This document shows, one piece after another, positions 8,554 to 16,174 of a DNA stretch of 64,000 bases (its first letter is position 1; every line of letters begins with the position of its first letter). The notes under the pieces are model-generated. The model was not told the DNA's origin and did no database searches. It was given only the letters and a program-made list of their open reading frames with translations. This DNA is from Cytophagaceae bacterium (GTDB lineage Bacteria; Bacteroidota; Bacteroidia; Cytophagales; Spirosomataceae): positions 62,001 to 126,000 of the forward strand of contig CANHGO010000003.1 of assembly GCA_947460975.1 (NCBI GenBank), in the 5' to 3' direction. The position numbers and the translations under genes are program-made.

Positions 8554-9472
8554 AGTTTCAAATATTGCATTTTCAAAAAATCAATATTTAGTTGATCAGC
8601 TTTTATCAGAATTTCCAGACGCAGAGGTAAATGTCAAAGGTATTCGAATGAATGGAGACGATCTTGTGGAATATTTTACAGGCGCAGAGGCAGTTATTGT
8701 AGGTCTTGAACAAATTACCCCCTACTTGCTTAACAAATTACCTGAAATAAAAATTATTGCAAAGTATGGGGTTGGTCTTGATAATATCGACTTAAATGCA
8801 TGTAGAGAAAGATCAGTGGCGGTTGGCTGGACGGGAGGAGTCAATAAAAGATCAGTCGCAGAGATTTCTTTGGGTTTCATGCTGGCCCTTTGCAGGAACC
8901 TTTACATTACGTCCAATCAATTAAAACAAATGACATGGAACAAGTCGGGAGGAACACAGCTGACAGGTAAAACAGTTGGAATTATAGGTCTGGGAAATAT
9001 TGGTAAAGAATTAGTTGAATTATTGAAACCCTTTAGCTGTAAAATCCTGGTGAATGATGTGATCGATATAAAAAATTATTGTGCAGATAATGGTTTGATA
9101 GTGGTAACGAAGGATGAATTGTATTCCCAATCAGACTTTATTTCAGTTCATACTCCTTTAACCCCGGAAATGAATGGGCTATTTGATTGCAAGGTATTTG
9201 AAAAAATGAAGCCGACGGCTTTTTTAATAAATACAGCCCGCGGTGGAATAATCAATGAACAAGATTTAAAATTCGCGCTAAAGCATAATGTCATCGCCGG
9301 AGCAGCATTGGATGTCTATGAACAGGAACCTCCAGAAGATGCAGAGTTTCTTGCATTACCTAATCTTATATCTACTCCACATACAGGAGGTAATTCGTAT
9401 GAAGCGGTTGTTGCGATGGGAGTAACAGCCATAGGGCATTTAGTAAATTATAGAGACAAAGTAGCTAAATAG
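8543..9472 (+). CDS. D-isomer-specific 2-hydroxyacid dehydrogenase
   Basis: An NAD-dependent dehydrogenase of the SerA/PdxB superfamily, about 309 residues. The Rossmann motif is GIIGLGNIGKE, the catalytic triad is represented by NTARGG (Arg), YEQEPPE (Glu) and STPHTGG (His), and the substrate loop KYGVGLDNID is present. It would interconvert a 2-oxo acid and a D-2-hydroxy acid. The start at 8543 gives an 11-base overlap with the KdsB-like gene; an in-frame ATG at 8534 is the alternative. In this cassette it could reduce or oxidise the 2-keto acid made by the aldolase, or act on a sugar acid precursor; the substrate is not visible from sequence. Confidence 0.8.
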   Translation: MKVKVSNIAFSKNQYLVDQLLSEFPDAEVNVKGIRMNGDDLVEYFTGAEAVIVGLEQITPYLLNKLPEIKIIAKYGVGLDNIDLNACRERSVAVGWTGGVNKRSVAEISLGFMLALCRNLYITSNQLKQMTWNKSGGTQLTGKTVGIIGLGNIGKELVELLKPFSCKILVNDVIDIKNYCADNGLIVVTKDELYSQSDFISVHTPLTPEMNGLFDCKVFEKMKPTAFLINTARGGIINEQDLKFALKHNVIAGAALDVYEQEPPEDAEFLALPNLISTPHTGGNSYEAVVAMGVTAIGHLVNYRDKVAK

Positions 9473-9476
9473 ATAT

Positions 9477-10514
9477 ATGAATAAACTTAAAGTAGGAATC
9501 GCTGGTTACGGAATTGTTGGTAAGAGGCGCCATGCCTATATAGGCATGCACCCCAATTTAGAAGTTGTAGCAGTTTGCGATCAATTTTTTTCTTCTGATT
9601 TTGTTTCTGTTCCCGGGGTTGAGTGTCTGATAAATTATGCTGAACTTTTAGCACTGAGCTTAGATGTTTTATTTGTCTGTCTTCCCAATAATATCGCAGC
9701 GGAAGTCACAATAGCCGGACTTGAGAAAGGATTACATGTTTTTTGCGAAAAGCCGCCAGGCAAAGACGTTAATGATATTAGTAATGTAATTGCCGCCGAA
9801 GAAAAGCATCCGCATTTAAAACTTAAATATGGGTTTAATCACAGATACCATGACTCCGTGCGAGAGGCTTTGCGGATAATTCAGTCGGGAGAATTGGGAG
9901 ATATAATAAATTTACGGGGAGTGTATGGTAAAAGTCGCGTTATTCCATTTTCAGGAGGATGGCGTTCTAAGCGGGAACTTGCTGGTGGAGGCATACTTCT
10001 CGATCAGGGTATTCACATGGTCGATCTGATGAGATTATTTTGTGGGGACTTTATTGAAGTTAAATCCTTCATATCTAACGATTTTTGGAAGCACGATGTG
10101 GAAGATAATGCCTATGCTATTTTAAAAGATGGAAAAGGCAGAATTGCTATGCTGAATTCTTCTGCAACCCAGTGGCAGCATAAATTTAACCTGGAAATAT
10201 CGTTATCGGGCGGCTATATTGAATTACATGGGATTCTCTCGGGTTCGAAAAGCTATGGTGAGGAAAAGATTGTAATTGGTATAAGGGATGAGGATTCAGA
10301 TAATGGGCAAATGCAAAGCCATACCATTAATTTTTTGCAGGATAATTCATGGAAAGACGAAATATTTGAGTTTGCTGATGCAATAATTAATGACATGCCA
10401 ATTACATTTGGCTCGAGCAATGACGCTCTTGAAACAATGAAATTGGTTTTCAAAATTTATTATAATGATATTAACTGGAGAGAACAATTTAACATTAAAA
10501 ACCCTGAAAATTAA
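9477..10514 (+). CDS. Gfo/Idh/MocA-family oxidoreductase
   Basis: A 345-residue NAD(P)-dependent oxidoreductase. The N-terminal nucleotide-binding motif is GIAGYGIVGKRRH, the family EKP motif is FCEKPPGKD, and the second domain carries GGGILLDQGIHMVDL with the conserved DxGxH arrangement of sugar-active Gfo/Idh enzymes. It starts 4 bases after the hydroxyacid dehydrogenase and ends 3 bases before the SIS isomerase. It is clearly different from the Gfo/Idh gene at 2328-3242, which lacks the PPGKD form of the motif. A sugar, cyclitol (as in inositol dehydrogenases) or nucleotide sugar is the probable substrate. An inositol-like carbocycle would fit the AroB-like cyclase downstream. Confidence 0.78.
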   Translation: MNKLKVGIAGYGIVGKRRHAYIGMHPNLEVVAVCDQFFSSDFVSVPGVECLINYAELLALSLDVLFVCLPNNIAAEVTIAGLEKGLHVFCEKPPGKDVNDISNVIAAEEKHPHLKLKYGFNHRYHDSVREALRIIQSGELGDIINLRGVYGKSRVIPFSGGWRSKRELAGGGILLDQGIHMVDLMRLFCGDFIEVKSFISNDFWKHDVEDNAYAILKDGKGRIAMLNSSATQWQHKFNLEISLSGGYIELHGILSGSKSYGEEKIVIGIRDEDSDNGQMQSHTINFLQDNSWKDEIFEFADAIINDMPITFGSSNDALETMKLVFKIYYNDINWREQFNIKNPEN

Positions 10515-10517
10515 CGT

Positions 10518-11156
10518 ATGAACAATTTAGATAATATATACAAAGACAAAGGATTAGATGTAATAGCATTTAGTAAGGGATATTCAGATTATTTGATAAC
10601 CCTAATTAATCAGATAGATCATAGCAAAATAGAAGAGTGTATCAGACATCTTGAAGAAGCACGTCAAAATGAAAATACCATTTTCGTAGTGGGTAATGGT
10701 GGTTCGGCTTCAACCGCATCTCATATAGGAAATGATTTTGGCTTAGCTGTTTTGAAGAAATCTAATAAAGTTTCAAATAAGTCTTACCGTGCGCTTGCTT
10801 TAACAGACAATGTTTCTGTTATCTCAGCGATAGGAAACGATTCGACCTATGATAATATTTTTGTGGATCAGCTGAAAGTTCATTTCCGAAAAGGGGATAA
10901 ACTAATTGTGATATCAGCGAGTGGAAATTCTCCAAATCTTGTTGTTGCATCTGAGTGGTTTAAATCACAGGGCGGAACTGTAATAGGATGGCTTGGTTTT
11001 GACGGAGGTAAGCTTTTGAACATCGTAGATGTTCCGGTTTTAGTTTCCTCTCCTAAAGGTGAATATGCACCTGTTGAGGATATTCACCTAATTATTAATC
11101 ATATCATTGTAACTTGGATGCAATACCACATCATGCATGAAGATGGCATATTATAA
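10518..11156 (+). CDS. SIS-domain sugar-phosphate isomerase (GmhA-like)
   Basis: A 212-residue single SIS-domain protein similar to phosphoheptose isomerase GmhA, which turns sedoheptulose 7-phosphate into D-glycero-D-manno-heptose 7-phosphate. The phosphate-binding loops VGNGGSASTASH and SASGNSPN are clear, as are IGNDSTYD and the C-terminal EDIHLIINH, whose His matches the catalytic His of E. coli GmhA. The catalytic Glu (…HFAEEL…) aligns with Asp in HIGNDFG, a conservative change. Being in the same operon as an AroB-like cyclase makes a seven-carbon sugar phosphate a sensible shared intermediate, but other ketose phosphates are possible. Confidence 0.78.
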   Translation: MNNLDNIYKDKGLDVIAFSKGYSDYLITLINQIDHSKIEECIRHLEEARQNENTIFVVGNGGSASTASHIGNDFGLAVLKKSNKVSNKSYRALALTDNVSVISAIGNDSTYDNIFVDQLKVHFRKGDKLIVISASGNSPNLVVASEWFKSQGGTVIGWLGFDGGKLLNIVDVPVLVSSPKGEYAPVEDIHLIINHIIVTWMQYHIMHEDGIL

Positions 11157-11158
11157 CT

Positions 11159-11908
11159 ATGAAATTCGATTTTAGCGAAAAAACAATTCTAATAACCGGG
11201 GCTACGAGAGGGATAGGCATGAGATTAGCCGAAGATCTTTCTCTGTTAGGCGCAAATTTATTGCTAACCGGTACCAATCCTGTACAGATAAAAGATTTGA
11301 ATGACTTAGCAATCAAAAAAGGTCTTAAACGAAAATATTTTTGCGTAGATCTTCAGGATCGCGCCAGCATGGAGTCATTTATATTAGCTCTGAAATCGTA
11401 TTCTGTTATTGATGGACTAGTTAATAATGCTGGTATTAATAGGTTAAATCCGGTAACAGATGCCCTGGAATCAGACTGGGATGACATGGTACAAGTTAAT
11501 TTAAGTGCACCTTTTAGATTGATTAAGGTGCTTTCCGCTAGTATGATTCGAAACGGATATGGGCGGATTGTTAATATAGCCTCAATATTTAGTACAATAA
11601 GTAAGGAGAGGAGAGCAGTTTATTCTGCAACCAAATTCGGTTTGCATGGACTTACTGTTGGGTCTTCGAATGATCTCGCAAGGTACAATATTCTCGTAAA
11701 TACCCTTTCACCTGGATTTGTTATGACTGATCTGACACGTAAGAATCTTTCTGCAATTGAGAGAGCGCAATTGGCAGAACAGGTTCCTATTAAAAGGTTG
11801 GCCGAGGTGCAGGATATATCTAACGTGGCGATTTTCCTTTTGAGCGATTTCAACCGATACATGACAGGTCAAAATATTATAGTGGATGGGGGATTTACGA
11901 ATGTCTGA
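11159..11908 (+). CDS. SDR-family oxidoreductase
   Basis: A classical short-chain dehydrogenase of 249 residues with the cofactor loop ITGATRGIGMR, NNAGIN, and the catalytic set NIASIFS … YSATKFG, ending in TGQNIIVDGGFTNV. The layout resembles FabG/gluconate 5-dehydrogenase-type enzymes that reduce or oxidise a hydroxyl on small polar substrates. It lies 2 bases after the SIS isomerase and overlaps the AroB-like gene by 8 bases. It is not a close copy of the PtmA-like SDR at 3235-3972. With two other oxidoreductases in the cassette, several redox changes on the sugar or ring are implied. Confidence 0.8.
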   Translation: MKFDFSEKTILITGATRGIGMRLAEDLSLLGANLLLTGTNPVQIKDLNDLAIKKGLKRKYFCVDLQDRASMESFILALKSYSVIDGLVNNAGINRLNPVTDALESDWDDMVQVNLSAPFRLIKVLSASMIRNGYGRIVNIASIFSTISKERRAVYSATKFGLHGLTVGSSNDLARYNILVNTLSPGFVMTDLTRKNLSAIERAQLAEQVPIKRLAEVQDISNVAIFLLSDFNRYMTGQNIIVDGGFTNV

Positions 11909-12974
11909 GTCTTTTTCAGTTAAATCCAATATCAGGGATTCCTATCAGGTACAATTTGTAGGTAATTTACAAGTTCAATTGGAAATTCTTGGCGGGCAGA
12001 AAAATGTCATTTTTATTATTGATCAGAATGTTTATGAACTATTTCTTCAAGAATTAAAAATTATTGAAAATTCTAGACTAGTTTTAATTGATCCAAGCGA
12101 AAAATTTAAAACCATTGATTATTCTCAGGAAATAATTAGAAAATTAATCAACACTGATGTCAGGAAAGATGATATTTTAGTCGCAATAGGTGGAGGTATA
12201 ACGCAAGATGTAGTTGCTTTTATATCATCAATCCTTTTTCGTGGCGTTGAATGGAGATTTTTCCCGACAACTCTTCTGGCTCAATGTGATAGCTGCATTG
12301 GAAGCAAAAGCTCAATCAACTTTGAACAATTCAAAAATCTTTTAGGAACATTTAATCCTCCATCACACATTTTTATATATTCAGGGTTTTTGACCACATT
12401 GTCAGAAAGCGAAATCAGGTCGGGTATTGGCGAGATGCTGCATTATTTTTTTACAAAAGGAATTGATTTGGCACAAGATATCGCAGATAGTTTCGATAAA
12501 TTATTGGACGAACGTTCACTGCTTAAGCCATTTATATCTGAAAGCCTGAGAATAAAGAAAGAGATTATTGAAATAGACGAATTCGATACTTCGATCAGAC
12601 ACATTTTTAACTATGGTCATACATTCGGCCATGCCATTGAAACAATCACAGATTATAAAATTCCTCACGGTCAGGCGATCTCAATAGGTATGGATCTGGC
12701 TAATTATATCTCTCTTAACAAAGGTATGATCACGAATGTGCAATTTGATGAGATGCACTCCATACTAAAAAAAAATATCCCACCGTTTAAGTTAACAAAT
12801 GAAAATATTGACCAATATCTTCATGCGCTTTCAAAAGATAAAAAAAATAAGGGGGGGCTATTGGGTTGTATTCTTACCTATGGTGCTGGTAAAGTAGAGA
12901 AGATTTTTCTAAATATGGATGATAATTTAAGGTCACTTATGCTTTCTTATTCAGACTCCTATTCAGTAAAATGA
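11901..12974 (+). CDS. AroB-like sugar-phosphate cyclase
   Basis: A 357-residue member of the dehydroquinate synthase superfamily, which also holds 2-epi-5-epi-valiolone and 2-deoxy-scyllo-inosose synthases. Seen: AIGGGITQD (Asp103, NAD site), PTTLLAQCDSCIGSK (Lys136), KNLLGTFNPP, Glu178 in GIGEML, and NYGHTFGHAIE plus PHGQAI supplying His240, His244 and His256 for metal binding. The Lys that follows the metal Glu by three residues in true AroB (AExxK) is His181 here, so this is probably not the shikimate enzyme. The start at 11901 (MSESF) is preferred over 11886 because homology begins later and the overlap is shorter. The gene contains adjacent A7 and G7 tracts at 12841-12857. Confidence 0.75.
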   Translation: MSESFSVKSNIRDSYQVQFVGNLQVQLEILGGQKNVIFIIDQNVYELFLQELKIIENSRLVLIDPSEKFKTIDYSQEIIRKLINTDVRKDDILVAIGGGITQDVVAFISSILFRGVEWRFFPTTLLAQCDSCIGSKSSINFEQFKNLLGTFNPPSHIFIYSGFLTTLSESEIRSGIGEMLHYFFTKGIDLAQDIADSFDKLLDERSLLKPFISESLRIKKEIIEIDEFDTSIRHIFNYGHTFGHAIETITDYKIPHGQAISIGMDLANYISLNKGMITNVQFDEMHSILKKNIPPFKLTNENIDQYLHALSKDKKNKGGLLGCILTYGAGKVEKIFLNMDDNLRSLMLSYSDSYSVK

Positions 12975-13603
12975 CCGCACAATTTTTATCTTACTTTTTG
13001 GAAGAAACTACTCCGGTTTATGGAGGAGTGGAAGGGACAATCCAGTTCAAACAGATAAAGTCTATTGATAATGGCGATACATCAAACAATCAGGAGTTTC
13101 GTTTTCCGGGACATTCCGGAACACATATAGACTTTCCTCTTCATTTCTGTTCTAAGGGCAAGAATTGCAGTGACTATCCGGCCGATTTCTGGATTTTCAG
13201 AAAAGTAGGTTTTTTACATTGTTCTGTAGAGGAGGTACCTCATAAATTACGTGACCTTTCTGAAGATATCGAGCTTCTTATTTTGAAAACAGACTTCGGA
13301 AAAGAACGAGGTAGCAAAAAATATTGGAAGGAGCAGCCGATCATACCCGCGAGTTTTGCCAAACTTCTCCGTTCTAGTTTCCCTTTCTTAAGAGTCTTTG
13401 GGTTTGATTTAATCTCATTGACCAGTAAACTCAATAAAGAGGAAGGTAAAAATGCCCATCTTCAATTTTTAATCGAAAATAATATTTTGATATTAGAAGA
13501 TATGAATCTAACAAGAGTGCAAGAGGCTCCATCAAATGTAATTATAGCTCCAAATTTAATACAGTGGGCAGATGGTGTGCCTTGCACTGTAATTGGCTTC
13601 TAA
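12971..13603 (+). CDS. Cyclase-family metal hydrolase (kynurenine-formamidase-like fold)
   Basis: A 210-residue protein of the Cyclase family (PF04199), known from kynurenine formamidase and isatin hydrolase. The metal-binding signature HSGTHIDFPLHF is at about residues 48-59, and GFDLISLTS and ILEDMNLTRV match the conserved later segments, including the Glu used as ligand. Its start overlaps the stop of the AroB-like gene by 4 bases, tying it to the cassette. Family members hydrolyse amide or lactam bonds. In a sugar pathway it might remove or rearrange an N-acyl group or open a lactone/lactam; no such sugar enzyme is known to me. Confidence 0.72.
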   Translation: MTAQFLSYFLEETTPVYGGVEGTIQFKQIKSIDNGDTSNNQEFRFPGHSGTHIDFPLHFCSKGKNCSDYPADFWIFRKVGFLHCSVEEVPHKLRDLSEDIELLILKTDFGKERGSKKYWKEQPIIPASFAKLLRSSFPFLRVFGFDLISLTSKLNKEEGKNAHLQFLIENNILILEDMNLTRVQEAPSNVIIAPNLIQWADGVPCTVIGF

Positions 13604-13646
13604 AACAAACCCATTAATATTACTAAATTAAAATAAAGTATTATAA

Positions 13647-15119
13647 ATGAATAACCAAGTATGGGCATTAAATAAGTCGTTTCTAAAACTAAGCTATGGA
13701 TCAGTAGTATTTATATCATTCCTGATGCTTATTGCACATGTAGTCGGCCTGACGACAAGCCCTCATTATGCAACTCCAGCTTTAATTTACTTTTTTCTCT
13801 CTACCGTTTTTATTTACTTTATCGCTTTAGAGAATACAGCCTCAACCTTTGTACTCAGTTTCACATTGACGACTGCATTTTCGCAGCGATTTATTATCAC
13901 CTATTTTTTTCCTGAAAATCTAGATTATGCTGATCGTCTAGAATTCACAAAAAATGAACTAGATTATTCTTTATTGTTTTATAGTTCTTGCGTCGCAACG
14001 GTTTTAGTGGGGTCATTTTTAGCTAATTTTTTACCGAGAGTAAAATTCTCAAATTCTGTTAGAAAGGAAACGGGATCAGAAGAATATCACGCATTTATCC
14101 AGTTTTTTTATTTTAGACTAAAAACAGTTAAATTTCTTAGAATTGTTATTATTTTTTATTTTTTTTTAGTAGGGATAAAAATTCTGATCATTTTAACAAC
14201 GGGAATAGGCTTAACCGGTGCTACTCACACGGCTGACCAAAGCTTAATTCACTGGCTTTCTTCTAGATCTGGCGTAATTGGTGGATATGCTTTCTTCTCT
14301 GTATTGTTATTGAAACAATATGAGAAGGAGACCAAGCTTCTCAAGATATTTCTAACTTTTTATTTTATCGAGAATATTTTTATGGCTTCAAGATCCTTTT
14401 TTTTATCCTTAGTTCAGTTTTTGACAATATCATTTTACATTTTGCGTAGACGCATTAAAACCAAATACATTGTTTTTGCTTTAATTGGACTATTATTTTC
14501 TGGTACATTATATTATACTGCATTAACAGTCTTAAGAGGATATTTATTGACTGGTGAAATTTATATTAGCGAGGAGTCACCATTTTTAAGTATCTCTCGA
14601 GGGCTTTCTCAACTGGAGCCCTTATTTCTCTGGATTGATATGCCTAGCAAATTATATGAGGGTAGTGTTGGTTTTTTTGCTGATATAAAATTGTTTGTAA
14701 ATGCGTTTGCAATTGGAGATTTGATTTCAGACCCTGACCGGGTAAGTTTTGGGAAGCTTATGGTACAATATGGTAGACAGGATGATTTTGATATTTTCGT
14801 CCTGGGTGGCCATGCCGAAAACCCTGGTGCTTTCGCAACAACATATATGTATCTTGGGCTTTACGGGGGCGTGATATATTGGTTTTTGCTTGGAATTTTT
14901 CTTAAGGTTTTGGATAAATCAGATCTACATTTATTTTGGAGATTCGGATTTGTAAATAGTTTTGCATTTGGTCCGGTCTATACTTTGTATACAACTGGAG
15001 CTGCGTTAATTGCCCCAATGGTCCTTATTGGATTTGCTGTGGTGGTGTTAGAGGTTAAACTTGCCATGTTCAGAAAAGACAAGCAAACTTCTAAAACTAT
15101 CAATGAGCAATCTGTGTAG
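13647..15119 (+). CDS. O-antigen/oligosaccharide repeat-unit polymerase (Wzy-like)
   Basis: A 490-residue integral membrane protein with about a dozen hydrophobic segments spread from residue ~15 to ~475, interrupted by a long polar stretch (about residues 305-395) that would be the periplasmic loop of a Wzy polymerase. Motifs RSFFLSLVQF and YLGLYGG resemble those of oligosaccharide repeat-unit polymerases, which join undecaprenyl-linked units in the periplasm. Wzy proteins are poorly conserved, so the call rests on topology and context. It begins 43 bases after the cassette. No Wzx flippase is seen in the window, so that gene is probably upstream. Confidence 0.65.
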   Translation: MNNQVWALNKSFLKLSYGSVVFISFLMLIAHVVGLTTSPHYATPALIYFFLSTVFIYFIALENTASTFVLSFTLTTAFSQRFIITYFFPENLDYADRLEFTKNELDYSLLFYSSCVATVLVGSFLANFLPRVKFSNSVRKETGSEEYHAFIQFFYFRLKTVKFLRIVIIFYFFLVGIKILIILTTGIGLTGATHTADQSLIHWLSSRSGVIGGYAFFSVLLLKQYEKETKLLKIFLTFYFIENIFMASRSFFLSLVQFLTISFYILRRRIKTKYIVFALIGLLFSGTLYYTALTVLRGYLLTGEIYISEESPFLSISRGLSQLEPLFLWIDMPSKLYEGSVGFFADIKLFVNAFAIGDLISDPDRVSFGKLMVQYGRQDDFDIFVLGGHAENPGAFATTYMYLGLYGGVIYWFLLGIFLKVLDKSDLHLFWRFGFVNSFAFGPVYTLYTTGAALIAPMVLIGFAVVVLEVKLAMFRKDKQTSKTINEQSV

Positions 15120-15159
15120 CACTAAACTTTATTTATTGGATAAATTAGCATTATTTAAA

Positions 15160-16143
15160 ATGAATAAGAACACAAAATTTAATACTACACAGCATAATCC
15201 CTGTATGTGTAAAGGACATTCGAAGTCTTTAGTTTTCCTGAATGATTATATAGATCATTCTAGATACCCGTTGAAAAGCAGACTAAAACAAGGGATTAAA
15301 AATGGGATGATGTCCTTGTTATCTCCAATCAATCTTCGATGGGATAAATATTTGGGTGAAAGAGTAACCTATCACAGGAAAGTATATGAGAGCGAGCTCA
15401 TTTTTAAAAACAAAAAGATTGTTAGGTGCGACGAGTGCAACTTAACGTGGTTACATCCGATGCCTAGCAACCATGATTTAGCATCATACTATGGCAGTTC
15501 TTTTTGGGATAATAAACAGACTACTTTCCAGCTATCTGCCGGAAGTTCGAAAGAGAAGAACCGAGCTTTTTACCAATACGAGTTCATGAAGCCTTTTATT
15601 GATTTTTCTCACCAAATTGAAGATATGCTTGAAATTGGTGCTGGTCATGCTGGAATTAGTTATTTTATTCACAATCTTTTCTCTAATATTACTACATCAA
15701 TCCTTGAGCCAGACGAATCTTTTCGTAATACCCATAAGAATATTGGGGTATGTACAGACACTTTTAAAGACTTAAATGAGATAGATAAAAGATATGATCT
15801 GGTTCTTTCTTCGCATTCACTCGAACATGTTTCGAATATTCTAGAGGATATTAGTATCATAGCCAAGGTCTTGAAACCAAAGGGATATTTTTTTCTGGAA
15901 GTTCCCAATGCAAATGATATTTATTTTAAATGTTATAGAACGGATATTCCTCATACTTATTTTTTTAACTTAGAAAGTATTCAGGGCTTGGCAGAACATT
16001 TTAATTTGAAAATTTTAGATATCGGAGAGTTTGGGCCAAATAAAGAGGAATTTATGGCAAAGAATTATTTTACCATCGAAGAGAAAAATATGAGGAAAGC
16101 TAATGGGGGAAATTTGCGATGCTTACTTCAGAAACAATCTTAA
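15160..16143 (+). CDS. Class I SAM methyltransferase with N-terminal Cys pairs
   Basis: A protein of about 327 residues of the Methyltransf_23 type common in polysaccharide loci. An N-terminal C-x-C (residues 15-17) and a VRCDECNLTWLHPMP segment (Cys90, Cys93) form the split zinc ribbon typical of these enzymes. SAM motif I is MLEIGAGHAGIS (about residue 156), followed by LSSHSLEHV and FFLEVPNAND. The start at 15160 is preferred: an upstream in-frame ATG at 15061 would force a 59-base overlap with the polymerase gene and add unrelated residues. Probable role is methylation of a sugar or sugar-nucleotide precursor. Confidence 0.72.
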   Translation: MNKNTKFNTTQHNPCMCKGHSKSLVFLNDYIDHSRYPLKSRLKQGIKNGMMSLLSPINLRWDKYLGERVTYHRKVYESELIFKNKKIVRCDECNLTWLHPMPSNHDLASYYGSSFWDNKQTTFQLSAGSSKEKNRAFYQYEFMKPFIDFSHQIEDMLEIGAGHAGISYFIHNLFSNITTSILEPDESFRNTHKNIGVCTDTFKDLNEIDKRYDLVLSSHSLEHVSNILEDISIIAKVLKPKGYFFLEVPNANDIYFKCYRTDIPHTYFFNLESIQGLAEHFNLKILDIGEFGPNKEEFMAKNYFTIEEKNMRKANGGNLRCLLQKQS

Positions 16144-16174
16144 TAGATAGTTTTAAAATAATTTAAGATATTTT

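Noticed and set aside
11901..12974. Reading this gene as shikimate-pathway aroB
   Set aside because: The active-site Lys position is His and no other shikimate gene is near.
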